Part shown: in pieces, positions 32,262-42,110 of the stretch
How positions within the stretch are numbered: the first letter of the stretch is position 1
Layout: the number at the start of each line of letters is the position of its first letter
NCBI GenBank assembly: GCA_040878185.1
Contig: JBBDMS010000052.1
Location: 3,960-67,959 of the forward strand
Reading direction: 5' to 3'
DNA length: 64,000 bases
DNA from: JAWXBK01 sp040878185
Lineage (GTDB): Bacteria > Pseudomonadota > Alphaproteobacteria > Dongiales > Dongiaceae
Position numbers and translations under genes: made by a program
Notes under the pieces: model-generated
Told to the model about the DNA's origin: nothing
Databases searched by the model: none
What the model saw: the letters and a program-made list of their open reading frames with translations, nothing else

Positions 32262-33599
32262 GTGGCGCGATCGTTGATCTTCCTGTTGCTCGCACTGGGC
32301 CCGATGCTGGTGACAGCGATCCCGTCGATCGCACGGGCCGAGATCGATCCGTTCTACGACGCGCAGAAAATCTGTCGCGATTTCCTGCCAGGCTTTGTCG
32401 CGGCGCCGTTCGGGCTCGAGCGCGATCCCGTGCAATGGACCGACGACGGGCACACATTGATCGCCTGGCAGTGGGAGGGCGACCGGCTTGCGTCCAGCGA
32501 TTCGGCGGGATGGCTCGCCTGCTGGTTTCTGCCGTTGCAGCAAAGCGGCGGGCGCTGGCAGATCGCGCGTCTCGAAAGCGCGAAATACGGTCTGATGACC
32601 CGCTACGATGTGCAGCAGCTGTACAAGCTGTTGCATATCCTGCCTGCCGCGCGCGCCGATGAAGACGATACGGCGACGCATTACGGGGTCGGCTATGTGC
32701 TGCAGCAATCGGTCAACGCGTTGGCACTCGGCTGTCTCTATGCGCTGGTCGCGGTCGCGTTCACGTTGATTTACGCGGCCGGTCGCTTCATCAACTTCGC
32801 GTTCGGTCCGCTGGTGATGCTCGGCGCGTTCATGCTGTTTCTCACGCGCGGCCTCGCCGGATCGTTCGATTTCGGTATCGGATTGGGGGGCACCGCCGCC
32901 GGATTCGTCCTGGCAATCGCCGCGGTCGGTGTGCCGGCCGCAGCCTTCGGCTGGGCGATGGCTATCCTGTTCCGTCCGCTCGAAGCGCGACCGCTGGCCG
33001 CCATGATCGCCGCGATCGGTCTCGCCATTGCGATCAGTGAAGCCATGCGTCTGCTGCAAGGGCCGCAGACGCAATGGATGCCGTTCTATCCCGACAGCGG
33101 CGTCGCGCTCGGCAATTTCGACGGGTTCGGCGTCGTCGCAAGTCCCCGTCACCTGACAATCGGACTGGCGACCGGGCTGGTCGCGGCGGGCCTGCATCTG
33201 GCCGGGCGTTACACTAAACTCGGGCGCAAGTTTCGAGCGGCCGTGGAGGATAGCCGCATGGCGGCACTGCTCGGAATCAATGGCGGACGCATGGTGGCGC
33301 TCGGTTTCGCGGTGGGCGGCTTCCTCGCAGGGCTCGCCGGCGCGTTTTCCGTCTGGCATTACGGTCCGGTCGATTTCGGGATGGGCATGCCGTTCGGGTT
33401 CAAGGCGCTGACGGCCGCCGTGCTGGGGGGGCTCGGATCGGTGCCAGGGGCGTTCCTCGGCGGGCTCGCCGTCGCGGCGGTCGAGACGCTCGCGGCAAGC
33501 GTTGTCGGCGGCGCATGGCGGGACGTGGTGGTGTTCGGACTGCTGGCCGGCATACTGATCCTGCGGTCGAGCAAAACCGGCCAAAACCGGCGCGATTGA
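32262..33599 (+). CDS. LivH-like ABC permease with an exported N-terminal domain
   Basis: A 445-residue protein. A signal peptide (MARSLIFLLLALGPMLVTAI with PSIARA cleavage site) is followed by a ~115-residue extracytoplasmic domain (27-142) that I do not recognise, with two cysteines (38 and 87) that could form a disulfide. From ~147 it is a typical branched-chain amino acid permease of LivH type (ALGCLYALVAVAFTLIYAAG, AVEDSRMAALLGINGGR, KALTAAVLGGLGSVPGAF). The start is a GTG at 32262, chosen from the signal peptide. The following gene is a normal LivH, so this operon has three permease genes where two are expected. Confidence 0.82.
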   Translation: MARSLIFLLLALGPMLVTAIPSIARAEIDPFYDAQKICRDFLPGFVAAPFGLERDPVQWTDDGHTLIAWQWEGDRLASSDSAGWLACWFLPLQQSGGRWQIARLESAKYGLMTRYDVQQLYKLLHILPAARADEDDTATHYGVGYVLQQSVNALALGCLYALVAVAFTLIYAAGRFINFAFGPLVMLGAFMLFLTRGLAGSFDFGIGLGGTAAGFVLAIAAVGVPAAAFGWAMAILFRPLEARPLAAMIAAIGLAIAISEAMRLLQGPQTQWMPFYPDSGVALGNFDGFGVVASPRHLTIGLATGLVAAGLHLAGRYTKLGRKFRAAVEDSRMAALLGINGGRMVALGFAVGGFLAGLAGAFSVWHYGPVDFGMGMPFGFKALTAAVLGGLGSVPGAFLGGLAVAAVETLAASVVGGAWRDVVVFGLLAGILILRSSKTGQNRRD

Positions 33600-33802
33600 G
33601 CGCATCAGGCTTGCCGCCTTGGGAGGGCTGGTCTACCGTCGCGGCACAAACAAGATCTGGCAACGCTGATTCCTTAAGCGAGGCCGGGCGAAATCAGGGT
33701 GACGTCAAGGGGAGCGCAAGTACGGGACCGGTCGATGCGGGCGTTGCATGTTATGCGCCACAGCGATCATCGCGCGAAACGATGCGGTCTCGACGAACGG
33801 GC

Positions 33803-34720
33803 ATGGATTTATTCATCCAGTTGCTGATCAACGGGCTGACGCTGGGTGCCATCTATGGGCTCATCGCGATCGGCTACACGATGGTCTACGGGATCATCGG
33901 CATGATCAATTTCGCACATGGCGACATCTACATGATCGGCGCGTTCCACTCGGTGATCACGTTCCTGATCCTGGGCGTCGCCGGCATCACCTGGGTACCT
34001 CTGGCGCTCATGCTGATGCTGATCATGACCGTGATCCTGACGGCGATGTATGGCTGGACCGTCGAGCGCGTGGCCTATCGGCCGCTGCGCGGTTCGTTCC
34101 GCCTCGCGCCGCTGATTTCGGCGATCGGTATGTCGATCTTCCTGCAGAACTATGTGCAGTTGGCACAAGGCGCGCGCAACAAGCCCCTGCAGCCGCTGAT
34201 CAAGGGCGGTTTCATCCTGTCCTCGCCGGACGCGGGGTTCACGGTGCAGCTCGGCTATCTGCAGATCGTCATCGTGCTGATGACGGTCGTGCTGATGATC
34301 GTGTTTACGCTGCTGATTACCCGCACGGCACTCGGGCGGCAGCAGCGCGCCTGCGAGCAGGACCAGAAAATGGCGGCCTTGCTCGGTGTCAATGTCGACC
34401 GCACGATTTCGATCACCTTCATCATCGGCGCGTCGCTCGCCGCGGTGGCCGGGCTGATGGTGACGCTTTATTACGGCGTGGTCGATTTCTTCATCGGATT
34501 TCTCGCCGGCATCAAGGCGTTTACCGCCGCGGTGCTGGGCGGCATCGGTTCGATTCCGGGTGCCATGCTCGGCGGCCTTCTGATCGGGCTGATCGAGGCC
34601 TTCTGGTCGGGTTACTTCACCGTCGAATACAAGGACGTGGCGGTGTTCTCTATTCTCATCCTCGTGCTCATCTTCCGGCCGACCGGATTGCTCGGCAAAC
34701 CCGAGATCGAGAAGGTCTGA
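33803..34720 (+). CDS. livH: Branched-chain amino acid ABC transporter permease LivH
   Basis: A 305-residue inner-membrane permease. It starts MDLFIQLLINGLTLGAIYGL and continues MVYGIIGMINFAHGDIYMIG. The cytoplasmic EAA-like loop contains RACEQDQKMAALLGVNVDR, and the end holds KAFTAAVLGGIGSIPGAMLGG. Eight or so membrane helices are evident. An ATG at 33782 would add seven residues. With LivM it forms the membrane channel for leucine-type amino acids. It lies 3 nt before livM. Confidence 0.94.
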   Translation: MDLFIQLLINGLTLGAIYGLIAIGYTMVYGIIGMINFAHGDIYMIGAFHSVITFLILGVAGITWVPLALMLMLIMTVILTAMYGWTVERVAYRPLRGSFRLAPLISAIGMSIFLQNYVQLAQGARNKPLQPLIKGGFILSSPDAGFTVQLGYLQIVIVLMTVVLMIVFTLLITRTALGRQQRACEQDQKMAALLGVNVDRTISITFIIGASLAAVAGLMVTLYYGVVDFFIGFLAGIKAFTAAVLGGIGSIPGAMLGGLLIGLIEAFWSGYFTVEYKDVAVFSILILVLIFRPTGLLGKPEIEKV

Positions 34721-34723
34721 TAG

Positions 34724-36271
34724 ATGGCGGGAGTGGTCGCCACGATCGCACGCGAGCCGAAATCGCTCGCCGGCCGCATTGCCAAGGACATGATCATCAG
34801 CGGGATCATCGTATTCCTGCTGGGCAGCCAGCTCATCGGCATCGAAACGATCGACGATCCGAAAGGGCTGCGCTTCATAACGCGCTACGACGATGTACTG
34901 GCGGCGGCGCTGGCCGTGGCGCTGGGTCGCGCCGGCCTGCAGATGCTGCGGGCGGGCATGGCGAAGCCGGTGCTGATCGGCAGCCTCGCCTTCGCGGTCG
35001 CCGTCATCGGCTCGACCCTGATCGGCGGCGAGCGCGACCTGTCGCTGCTGCCGTTCGACAACAAGATCGTCGACTGGGTGTTCGGACTGACGGCCGTCGT
35101 GTTCGCGATCCGCGCGGCGGTGGTTCATGGCCGTGGCAGCGCGTCGGCGCACCGCCGCGGCGCCGTCATGGACAAGATTTCGGCGCAGACGCAGCGCTTC
35201 AGCCCCTATGCGGCCGGGCTGATGATCCTGCTCGCGGTGCTGCTGCCGGTCCTGTTTCCCGAACGGCGCATCGTCGATATGGGCATCCTGGTCCTCACCT
35301 ATTGCATGCTCGGCTGGGGCCTCAATGTCGTGGTCGGCCTCGCCGGCCTGCTCGATCTCGGATTCGTGGCGTTCTATGCGGTCGGCGCCTATTCCTACGC
35401 GCTGTTCGCGCATTATTTCGACTGGAGCTTTTGGGCTTGCCTGCCGCTGGCCGGCGCGATGTCCGCCTTCTTCGGCCTCGTTCTCGGCTTTCCCGTCCTG
35501 CGATTACGTGGCGACTATCTGGCCATCGTGACGCTCGGATTCGGCGAGATGATTCGCGTGATTCTCATAAACTGGTGGTGGTTCACCGGCGGACCCGACG
35601 GCATTCGCGATATTCCGCGGCCTTCGTTCCTCGGATTGCCCTTCGAGCGCGAGAGCCCGGACGGCTCTGCGACGTTCCACAGCGTGGTCAGTCCGATTCT
35701 CGATTCAATGTTCGGCATCGAACTCGAGTTCGCGCCGCTGCATCGCATCGTCTATCTTTATTACATCATCCTCGTTCTCTCGATGGTCGTTTGCGTTTTC
35801 ACGCTGCGGCTGAGGCGCCTCCCGATCGGGCGCGCCTGGGAGGCGTTGCGGGAAGACGAGACCGCCTGTCGCGCTCTCGGCATCAATCCGCGCAACACCA
35901 AGCTGACCGCCTTTGCGATCGGCGCGATGATCGGCGGTTTCGGTGGCGCGTTCTTCGCGACCCGTCAGGGTTTCATCAGCCCGGAAAGCTTCTCTTTCAT
36001 TGAATCTGCCGTCATTCTGGCGATCGTCGTGCTTGGCGGATTGGGCAGCCAGCTGGGCGTCGTGCTCTCGTCGACGCTGCTGATCGGACTGCCCGAAGTG
36101 TTCCGCGAACTCGCCGATTTCCGCATGATCGCGTTCGGCGCCGGCATGGTGCTGATCATGATCTGGCGTCCGCGCGGGCTGCTCGCGCATCGCGATCCGA
36201 CGGTTCTGCTGCATGGCAAGGCCGGGCTGAAACGCAGCAACCGCGCCATGGCGAGCGAGGGCAGCGGATGA
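34724..36271 (+). CDS. livM: Branched-chain amino acid ABC transporter permease LivM
   Basis: A 515-residue permease, longer than E. coli LivM (425). The first ~165 residues add several membrane helices (for example IISGIIVFLLGSQLIGI and ALAVALGRAGLQML). The core follows with YCMLGWGLNVVVGLAGLLDL, VLRLRGDYLAIVTLGFGEMI and the loop ALREDETACRALGINPRNTK. It ends with a basic tail. N-terminally extended LivM proteins are usual in alphaproteobacteria. Its stop overlaps the livG ATG by 4 nt. Confidence 0.94.
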   Translation: MAGVVATIAREPKSLAGRIAKDMIISGIIVFLLGSQLIGIETIDDPKGLRFITRYDDVLAAALAVALGRAGLQMLRAGMAKPVLIGSLAFAVAVIGSTLIGGERDLSLLPFDNKIVDWVFGLTAVVFAIRAAVVHGRGSASAHRRGAVMDKISAQTQRFSPYAAGLMILLAVLLPVLFPERRIVDMGILVLTYCMLGWGLNVVVGLAGLLDLGFVAFYAVGAYSYALFAHYFDWSFWACLPLAGAMSAFFGLVLGFPVLRLRGDYLAIVTLGFGEMIRVILINWWWFTGGPDGIRDIPRPSFLGLPFERESPDGSATFHSVVSPILDSMFGIELEFAPLHRIVYLYYIILVLSMVVCVFTLRLRRLPIGRAWEALREDETACRALGINPRNTKLTAFAIGAMIGGFGGAFFATRQGFISPESFSFIESAVILAIVVLGGLGSQLGVVLSSTLLIGLPEVFRELADFRMIAFGAGMVLIMIWRPRGLLAHRDPTVLLHGKAGLKRSNRAMASEGSG

Positions 36272-37160
36272 GCGCTGCGCTGTCGGCCGCAACGCCCAAC
36301 CGAGTGCCGGCGGAATCGTCCCCGAGCGCGCTGCTGTCGGTCGAGCATCTCACGATGCGTTTCGGCGGGCTGGTTGCCATCAACGATGTGTCGTTCGTTG
36401 CCGCCCAACGGCAGATCACCGGCATCATCGGCCCGAATGGGGCCGGCAAGACGACCGTCTTCAATTGCCTGACGGGCTTTTACAAACCGACTGTCGGCCG
36501 CCTGATGCTGCATCATCCGGCTCGTCCGATGCTGCTCGAGCAGATGGAAGGATTTCGCATCGCCAAGGATGCGGGGATCGCGCGCACGTTCCAGAACATC
36601 CGCCTGTTTCCGGCGATGTCGGTGCTCGAGAACCTGGTGGTGGCGCAGCATAACCGCCTGATGCGCGCCTCCGGTTATTCGCTGTTCGGCATACTCGGTC
36701 TCAAGCGCTATCGGGTCGCCGAAGACGAGGCGGTCGCCAAGGCGCGCCGCTGGCTCGATAAGATCGACCTCGTGCCGCGCGCCGACGAACCGGCCGGCAG
36801 CCTGCCTTACGGCGCGCAGCGCCGGCTCGAAATCGCGCGCGCGATGTGCATCGATCCGGTTCTGCTCTGTCTCGACGAACCGGCGGCAGGGCTCAACCCG
36901 AAGGAATCGGGCGAGCTGAACGAACTGCTCATGTCGATCCGGGATGAGGAAAATACCGCGGTGCTGCTGATCGAACATGACATGAGCGTGGTCATGAAGA
37001 TTTCCGACCATATTGTCGTGCTCGATTACGGACGCAAGATTGCCGAAGGTTCGCCGGACGCGGTGCGCGCCGATCCGAATGTGATCCGTGCCTATCTCGG
37101 CGAGGAAGAGGACGAGGATCTGCCCGATATCGTGAAGCAGGATATTCCCGAGGTCCTGTC

Positions 37161-37164
<4 letters not shown>
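36268..37164 (+). CDS. livG: Branched-chain amino acid ABC transporter ATP-binding protein LivG
   Basis: A 298-residue cytoplasmic ATPase subunit. Walker A is GPNGAGKTTVFN near residue 55, the family's ARTFQNIRLF follows near 110, the signature region is LPYGAQRRLEIARAM near residue 180, and Walker B is LLCLDEPAAGLNPKE. The signature LPYGAQRR replaces LSGGQ, as is normal for LivG. Starts within the end of livM and overlaps livF by 4 nt. Confidence 0.95.
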
Positions 37165-37883
<719 letters not shown>

Positions 37884-37889
37884 GCAAAC

Positions 37890-38285
37890 ATGGATATCGA
37901 ACTTCTCCTCGGTACCACGGTGCCGGTCTTTATCGGGGCCACGGTCGTGATCGGCGGCGGTACCGCGTTCATGATGGGGCAGGCGATCGCGCAAGGCTGG
38001 GGCGCCTGGTGGCACAATGTCGTCTACGGTGCATTGCTGGCGCTCGCCTCTCAGTTCCTCAGCTATGCGCTGTTCGATGGCGCGTTCATCGTCGCGAGTT
38101 TCGTATCGAAGGACGCGCCACGTTTCGATACGGCATTTGCAGGATACGTGATGAACGCGATCATCCTGATCGCGATCGCGCTGTTCGCGTACCGGCTTAC
38201 CAAGGTGCGTAAGATGGTGAGCCAGTATCCTTGGCTGTATGAGCGCGCCGGGCTGTTCGGCTGGCGCGACCGGCGGGCGGGTTAA
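37890..38285 (+). CDS. Small membrane protein of the liv operon
   Basis: A 131-residue protein with four predicted membrane helices (TTVPVFIGATVVIGGGTAFM, VVYGALLALASQFLSYALF, AFIVASFVSK, YVMNAIILIAIALFAYRL) and a short cytoplasmic tail ending YERAGLFGWRDRRAG. It follows livF by 6 nt and is surely co-transcribed. Similar small membrane proteins occur at the same place in other alphaproteobacterial liv operons (I believe a DUF6867-type family, not certain). Its function is unknown; an accessory subunit of the transporter is a plausible guess. Confidence 0.82.
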   Translation: MDIELLLGTTVPVFIGATVVIGGGTAFMMGQAIAQGWGAWWHNVVYGALLALASQFLSYALFDGAFIVASFVSKDAPRFDTAFAGYVMNAIILIAIALFAYRLTKVRKMVSQYPWLYERAGLFGWRDRRAG

Positions 38286-38299
38286 CTGATTGAATTAAT

Positions 38300-38313
38300 A
38301 GAGAATATCCTCT
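38300..38313. promoter_or_regulatory. Near-palindrome upstream of livK
   Basis: The string agagaatatcctct is a 14-nt near-perfect palindrome in an unusually AT-rich 50-nt stretch between the small membrane protein gene and livK. It could be an operator or part of a promoter for livK, which is often expressed more strongly than the permease genes. No firm -35/-10 pair could be assigned. Confidence 0.3.
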
Positions 38314-38466
38314 AAATGCCTCTTTCGAGTGGTAATCAACACTATTGACGCCATGATCGATTGAGGCTCCGATATCCGCCGATCCCCCTCAAAGCAGCGG
38401 GGGTTGGGCGAGATGCACGTCGCATCGTTGCGACGGCAACCCTTACAAACGCAGGGAGAAAACCAA

Positions 38467-39582
38467 ATGCGAAAATACGGTCTTACACTGGCGGCGGCGA
38501 TCGTTGCGGCCACCGCCATCGGGGCCGGCAATGCGGCAGCCGATATCACGGTTGCGACTGCAGGACCGATGACCGGCGACTATGCCGCTTTCGGTGCGCA
38601 GATGCAGCGCGGTGCCGAAGCGGCCGTTGCCGATATCAATGCGGCCGGCGGCGTGCTGGGCGAGAATCTGGTGCTCGAAGTCGGCGACGATGCCTGCGAT
38701 CCGAAGCAGGCGACAGCCGTTGCCAACGATTTCGTTTCGAAGGGCGTGGTCTTCGTGGCCGGCCATTTCTGCTCCGGTTCGTCGATCCCGGCCTCCGACG
38801 TCTATATCGACGAGGAAATCCTGCAAATGAGCCCCGCGTCGACGAACCCGGCCTTCACCGAGGGCCCGTTCGAAAAGGGCGTCGAGACCATCTTCCGCAC
38901 CTGCGGTCGTGACGATCAGCAGGGCCAGTTTGCCGGCCCGTGGATTGCGACGAACTATGCGGGCAAGAATGTCGCGATCCTTCACGACAAATCGACTTAC
39001 GGCAAAGGCATCGCCGATCTGACGAAGGAACAGATGAACGGCGCTGGCCTGCAGGAAGTGCTCTACGAGGCTTACACCGCCGGTGAGCAGGACTACACCG
39101 CGCTGGTCACCAAGATGAAGGCGGCGAATATCGACGTCATCTATCTCGGTGGCTATCACACCGAAGGCGCACTCATCATCCGTCAGGCTCGCGAGCAGGG
39201 CCTCGAGGCGCTGATGATCGGCCCGGACTCGCTCAACACGGCGGAGTTCGTTTCGATCGCCGGCGATGCGGCCGAAGGCGTCATGTTCTCGAACGCGGCC
39301 GAAGCCCGCAACCTGCCGTCGGCGACCGAAGTGGTGGCGAAGATCCGCGAAGGCGGGTTCGAGCCGGAGGGCTATACGCTCTCGACCTATGCGGCGATCC
39401 AGGTTTGGGCGGCGGCGGCCAACGAGGCCGGCACGACCAATTCCGATGCCGTTGCAGCCCAGCTGCGCAAGCATGACTGGGAAACGGTCGTCGGCACGAT
39501 CGGGTTTGACGACAAGGGCGACCTGACGGCGTCGGCCTATGTCTGGTACGTCTTCAAGGACGGTACCTACGCCGAAATGTAA
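38467..39582 (+). CDS. livK: Branched-chain amino acid ABC transporter substrate-binding protein
   Basis: A 371-residue periplasmic binding protein. The signal peptide is MRKYGLTLAAAIVAATAIGA with cleavage after GNAAA. The type I periplasmic fold follows: ITVATAGPMTGDYAAFGAQM, GDDACDPKQATAVANDF, VAGHFCSGSSIPASDVY and NVAILHDKSTYGKG. The cysteine pair around residues 77 and 100 is typical of LivJ/LivK-like proteins. The ATG at 38467 has AGGGAG upstream. The gene ends the transporter cluster and is followed by a strong terminator. Confidence 0.94.
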   Translation: MRKYGLTLAAAIVAATAIGAGNAAADITVATAGPMTGDYAAFGAQMQRGAEAAVADINAAGGVLGENLVLEVGDDACDPKQATAVANDFVSKGVVFVAGHFCSGSSIPASDVYIDEEILQMSPASTNPAFTEGPFEKGVETIFRTCGRDDQQGQFAGPWIATNYAGKNVAILHDKSTYGKGIADLTKEQMNGAGLQEVLYEAYTAGEQDYTALVTKMKAANIDVIYLGGYHTEGALIIRQAREQGLEALMIGPDSLNTAEFVSIAGDAAEGVMFSNAAEARNLPSATEVVAKIREGGFEPEGYTLSTYAAIQVWAAAANEAGTTNSDAVAAQLRKHDWETVVGTIGFDDKGDLTASAYVWYVFKDGTYAEM

Positions 39583-39622
39583 TTCCCCCGATGTAATTCC
39601 CGGGGAGGAATTGCAGGTTCTG

Positions 39623-39663
39623 AACGGCCCGGTGCGGGAAACTGCACCGGGCCGTTTCTTTTT
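39623..39663 (+). terminator. Rho-independent terminator of livK
   Basis: The 13-bp perfect stem aacggcccggtgc / gcaccgggccgtt has an 8-nt loop (gggaaact) and is followed by tttcttttt. It lies 41 nt after the livK stop and is one of the clearest intrinsic terminators in the window. Confidence 0.92.
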
Positions 39664-39822
39664 GAGCCCGGCGGCGGGGCCGTTACCCCCGGCCGGGCGA
39701 TCGGCCGGGGAGGCCCGGCGACCCCCGGTTTTGGGTATAAGTTGTGGCGGCCCGGGCCTGCTTCGCGATATATGGTTGCTCGGGACCAAGCCGGGTTTGC
39801 CGGTGCCACGAGGAGCGGGTCG

Positions 39823-40284
39823 ATGCCGCGCGATACGATTGCCATTGCCGCCGACCATGCCGGATTTGCGCTGAAAGAAGCGCTGAAATCCGAGCTGACG
39901 GCGCTTGGCCACGACGCGCTCGATCTGGGCACCGACGGACCGGACAGCGTCGATTATCCCGATTTCGCGGACCGTCTCGCCGAGGCGATGGCCGGTGGGC
40001 GCGCCGGCCGCGGATTGTTGGTCTGCGGCACCGGCATCGGCATTGCGATCGCCGCCAATCGTCACCCGCACGTGCGGGCGGCCGTCTGCCACGACGAAAC
40101 CAGTGCAAGGCTGGCCCGCCAGCATAACGATGCCAACGTGCTCGCGCTCGGTGCGCGGCTCATCGGACCCGAAACCGCGCGCTGTGCGTTGCGCGTGTTC
40201 CTCACCACGGAATTCGAGGGCGGTCGGCATCGGCGCCGCGTCGCCAAGTTGACGCCCTCGCTCGCCGCACAAGACGCCCGCTGA
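39823..40284 (+). CDS. rpiB: Ribose-5-phosphate isomerase B
   Basis: A 153-residue enzyme that interconverts ribose 5-phosphate and ribulose 5-phosphate. IAIAADHAGFALKEAL at the start, DYPDFADRLAEAM, the anion-binding VCGTGIGIAIAANRHP with the catalytic Cys near residue 70, and ARQHNDANVLALGARLIG. AGGAG lies seven bases before the ATG at 39823. It precedes glyA by 29 nt; rpiB-glyA-nrdR-ribD is a standard alphaproteobacterial order. Confidence 0.95.
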   Translation: MPRDTIAIAADHAGFALKEALKSELTALGHDALDLGTDGPDSVDYPDFADRLAEAMAGGRAGRGLLVCGTGIGIAIAANRHPHVRAAVCHDETSARLARQHNDANVLALGARLIGPETARCALRVFLTTEFEGGRHRRRVAKLTPSLAAQDAR

Positions 40285-40313
40285 CCGCGCTTAAGAAAAG
40301 GACGCAGAAACCC

Positions 40314-41618
40314 ATGGCGCCTGCCGATACCTCGACCGTTCTACCCGGATTCTTTACCGCGTCTCTCGCGGAGCGCGATCCCGATGTCTATGCATCGATC
40401 GGCAAGGAACTGCGTCGGCAGCAGGACCAGATCGAACTGATCGCCTCGGAAAACATTGTCTCGCTTGCGGTCCTGCAGGCGCAGGGTTCGGTCCTGACCA
40501 ACAAATATGCCGAGGGTTATCCTGGCCGGCGCTATTACGGCGGCTGCGAGTTCGTCGATCTCGCGGAAAACCTGGCGATCGAGCGAGCGAAGAAATTGTT
40601 CGGCTGCGCGTTCGCCAATGTGCAGCCGCATTCCGGCGCGCAGGCGAATCAGGCGGTGTTCTTCGCGCTGCTGCAGCCGGGCGACACGTTCATGGGTCTC
40701 GATCTCGCGGCGGGCGGCCATCTCACGCACGGTTCGCCGGCCAACCAGTCGGGCAAATGGTTCAAGGTCGCGCCCTACACGGTGCGGCGCGAAGATCAAC
40801 GCATCGACATGGACGAGGTCGAGCGCCTCGCGAAGGAACACAAACCCAAGTTGATCCTCGCCGGCGGGTCCGCCTATCCGCGCTACTGGGATTTCGAGAG
40901 GTTCCGCAAGATCGCGGATGCGATCGGCGCCTATTTCTTCGTCGACATGGCGCATTTCGCAGGACTGGTGGCGGCCGGCGTCCATCCGAGCCCGCTGCCG
41001 TATGCGCATGTCGTCACGACCACGACGCACAAGACGCTGCGCGGCCCGCGCGGCGGCATGATCCTCTCGAACGACGAGGATCTCGGGAAGAAGATCAACT
41101 CGGCGGTGTTTCCGGGCCTCCAGGGCGGCCCGCTGATGCATGTGATCGCCGCCAAGGCGGTCGCCTTCGGCGAGGCGCTGCGGCCCGAGTTCAAGACTTA
41201 TCAGAAGGCGGTGGTCGAGAACGCGAAGGTGCTGTCGGAAACGCTGGTGAAGGGCGGTCTCGCGATCACCACCGGCGGGACCGACAATCATCTGATGCTG
41301 GTCGATCTGCGGGCGAAAAAGCTGACCGGCAAGGCGACGGAACACAGCCTCGATCGCGCGCGCATCACCTGCAACAAGAACGGTATTCCGTTCGATCCGG
41401 AAAAGCCGATGGTGACGTCCGGCATCCGGCTCGGCACGCCGGCCGCGACCACGCGCGGTTTCGGCAAGGATGAATTCCGGAAGGTCGGCGAGCTGATCCT
41501 GCGCGTGCTGGACGGGCTTGCCGCTTCGCCGGACGATAACGGCAAGACGGAAAAGGCGGTCGCCGCCGACGTCATCGAACTCTGTCACCGGTTTCCGGTT
41601 TATCCGGAACTTCGCTGA
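40314..41618 (+). CDS. glyA: Serine hydroxymethyltransferase
   Basis: A 434-residue PLP enzyme that converts serine and tetrahydrofolate to glycine and methylene-tetrahydrofolate. It has IELIASENIVSLAVLQAQGS, NKYAEGYPGRRYYGGCEFVD, NVQPHSGAQANQAV and VDMAHFAGLVAAGVHPSP. The PLP lysine is in VTTTTHKTLRGPRGGMI near residue 243. SGIRLGTPAATTRGF is near the end. Length is as expected. AAGGA lies upstream of the ATG at 40314. Confidence 0.97.
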   Translation: MAPADTSTVLPGFFTASLAERDPDVYASIGKELRRQQDQIELIASENIVSLAVLQAQGSVLTNKYAEGYPGRRYYGGCEFVDLAENLAIERAKKLFGCAFANVQPHSGAQANQAVFFALLQPGDTFMGLDLAAGGHLTHGSPANQSGKWFKVAPYTVRREDQRIDMDEVERLAKEHKPKLILAGGSAYPRYWDFERFRKIADAIGAYFFVDMAHFAGLVAAGVHPSPLPYAHVVTTTTHKTLRGPRGGMILSNDEDLGKKINSAVFPGLQGGPLMHVIAAKAVAFGEALRPEFKTYQKAVVENAKVLSETLVKGGLAITTGGTDNHLMLVDLRAKKLTGKATEHSLDRARITCNKNGIPFDPEKPMVTSGIRLGTPAATTRGFGKDEFRKVGELILRVLDGLAASPDDNGKTEKAVAADVIELCHRFPVYPELR

Positions 41619-41651
41619 TCGCGGCTCGCGCCGGCACTCGGGGGAAAGCGA

Positions 41652-42110
41652 ATGCGCTGTCCGTTCTGCGGGAATGAAGATACGCAAGTGAAAGACTCGC
41701 GGCCGACGGATGACAATTCCGCCATCCGGCGACGCCGTCAGTGCCTCAATTGCGGGGCCCGGTTCACCACCTTCGAGCGCATCCAGTTGCGCGAGCTCAC
41801 GGTGGTAAAGGGCAATGGGCGTCGCGAACCGTTCGAGCGCGACAAACTGATGCGCTCGATCCAGATCGCGCTGCGCAAGCGGCCGGTCGAACCCGACCGC
41901 ATCGATCGCGTGGTCAACGGGATCGTGCGGCGGCTCGAAAGTCTGGGCGAAAGCGAAATCCCGTCCAAGCTGGTCGGCGAGATGGTCATGGATGCGCTCT
42001 CGACGCTCGACCAGGTCGCCTTCGTGCGCTTCGCTTCGGTCTATCGCAATTTCCGCGAGGCCAAGGATTTCGAAGAGTTCGTCGGCCAGCTCGGCGGTGA
42101 ACCCGAGTAG
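41652..42110 (+). CDS. nrdR: Transcriptional regulator NrdR
   Basis: A 152-residue repressor of ribonucleotide reductase genes. The zinc ribbon is MRCPFCGNEDTQVKDSRP with the second Cys pair in RRQCLNCGARF, followed by the ATP-cone domain (LTVVKGNGRREPFERDKLMR to EDFEEFVGQL). It binds ATP/dATP through the cone. It is translated just ahead of ribD and the reading frames overlap if ribD starts at 42097. Confidence 0.96.
   Translation: MRCPFCGNEDTQVKDSRPTDDNSAIRRRRQCLNCGARFTTFERIQLRELTVVKGNGRREPFERDKLMRSIQIALRKRPVEPDRIDRVVNGIVRRLESLGESEIPSKLVGEMVMDALSTLDQVAFVRFASVYRNFREAKDFEEFVGQLGGEPE

Noticed and set aside
42050..42100. FMN riboswitch upstream of ribD
   Set aside because: ribD follows or overlaps nrdR directly and no leader with the FMN aptamer is present.
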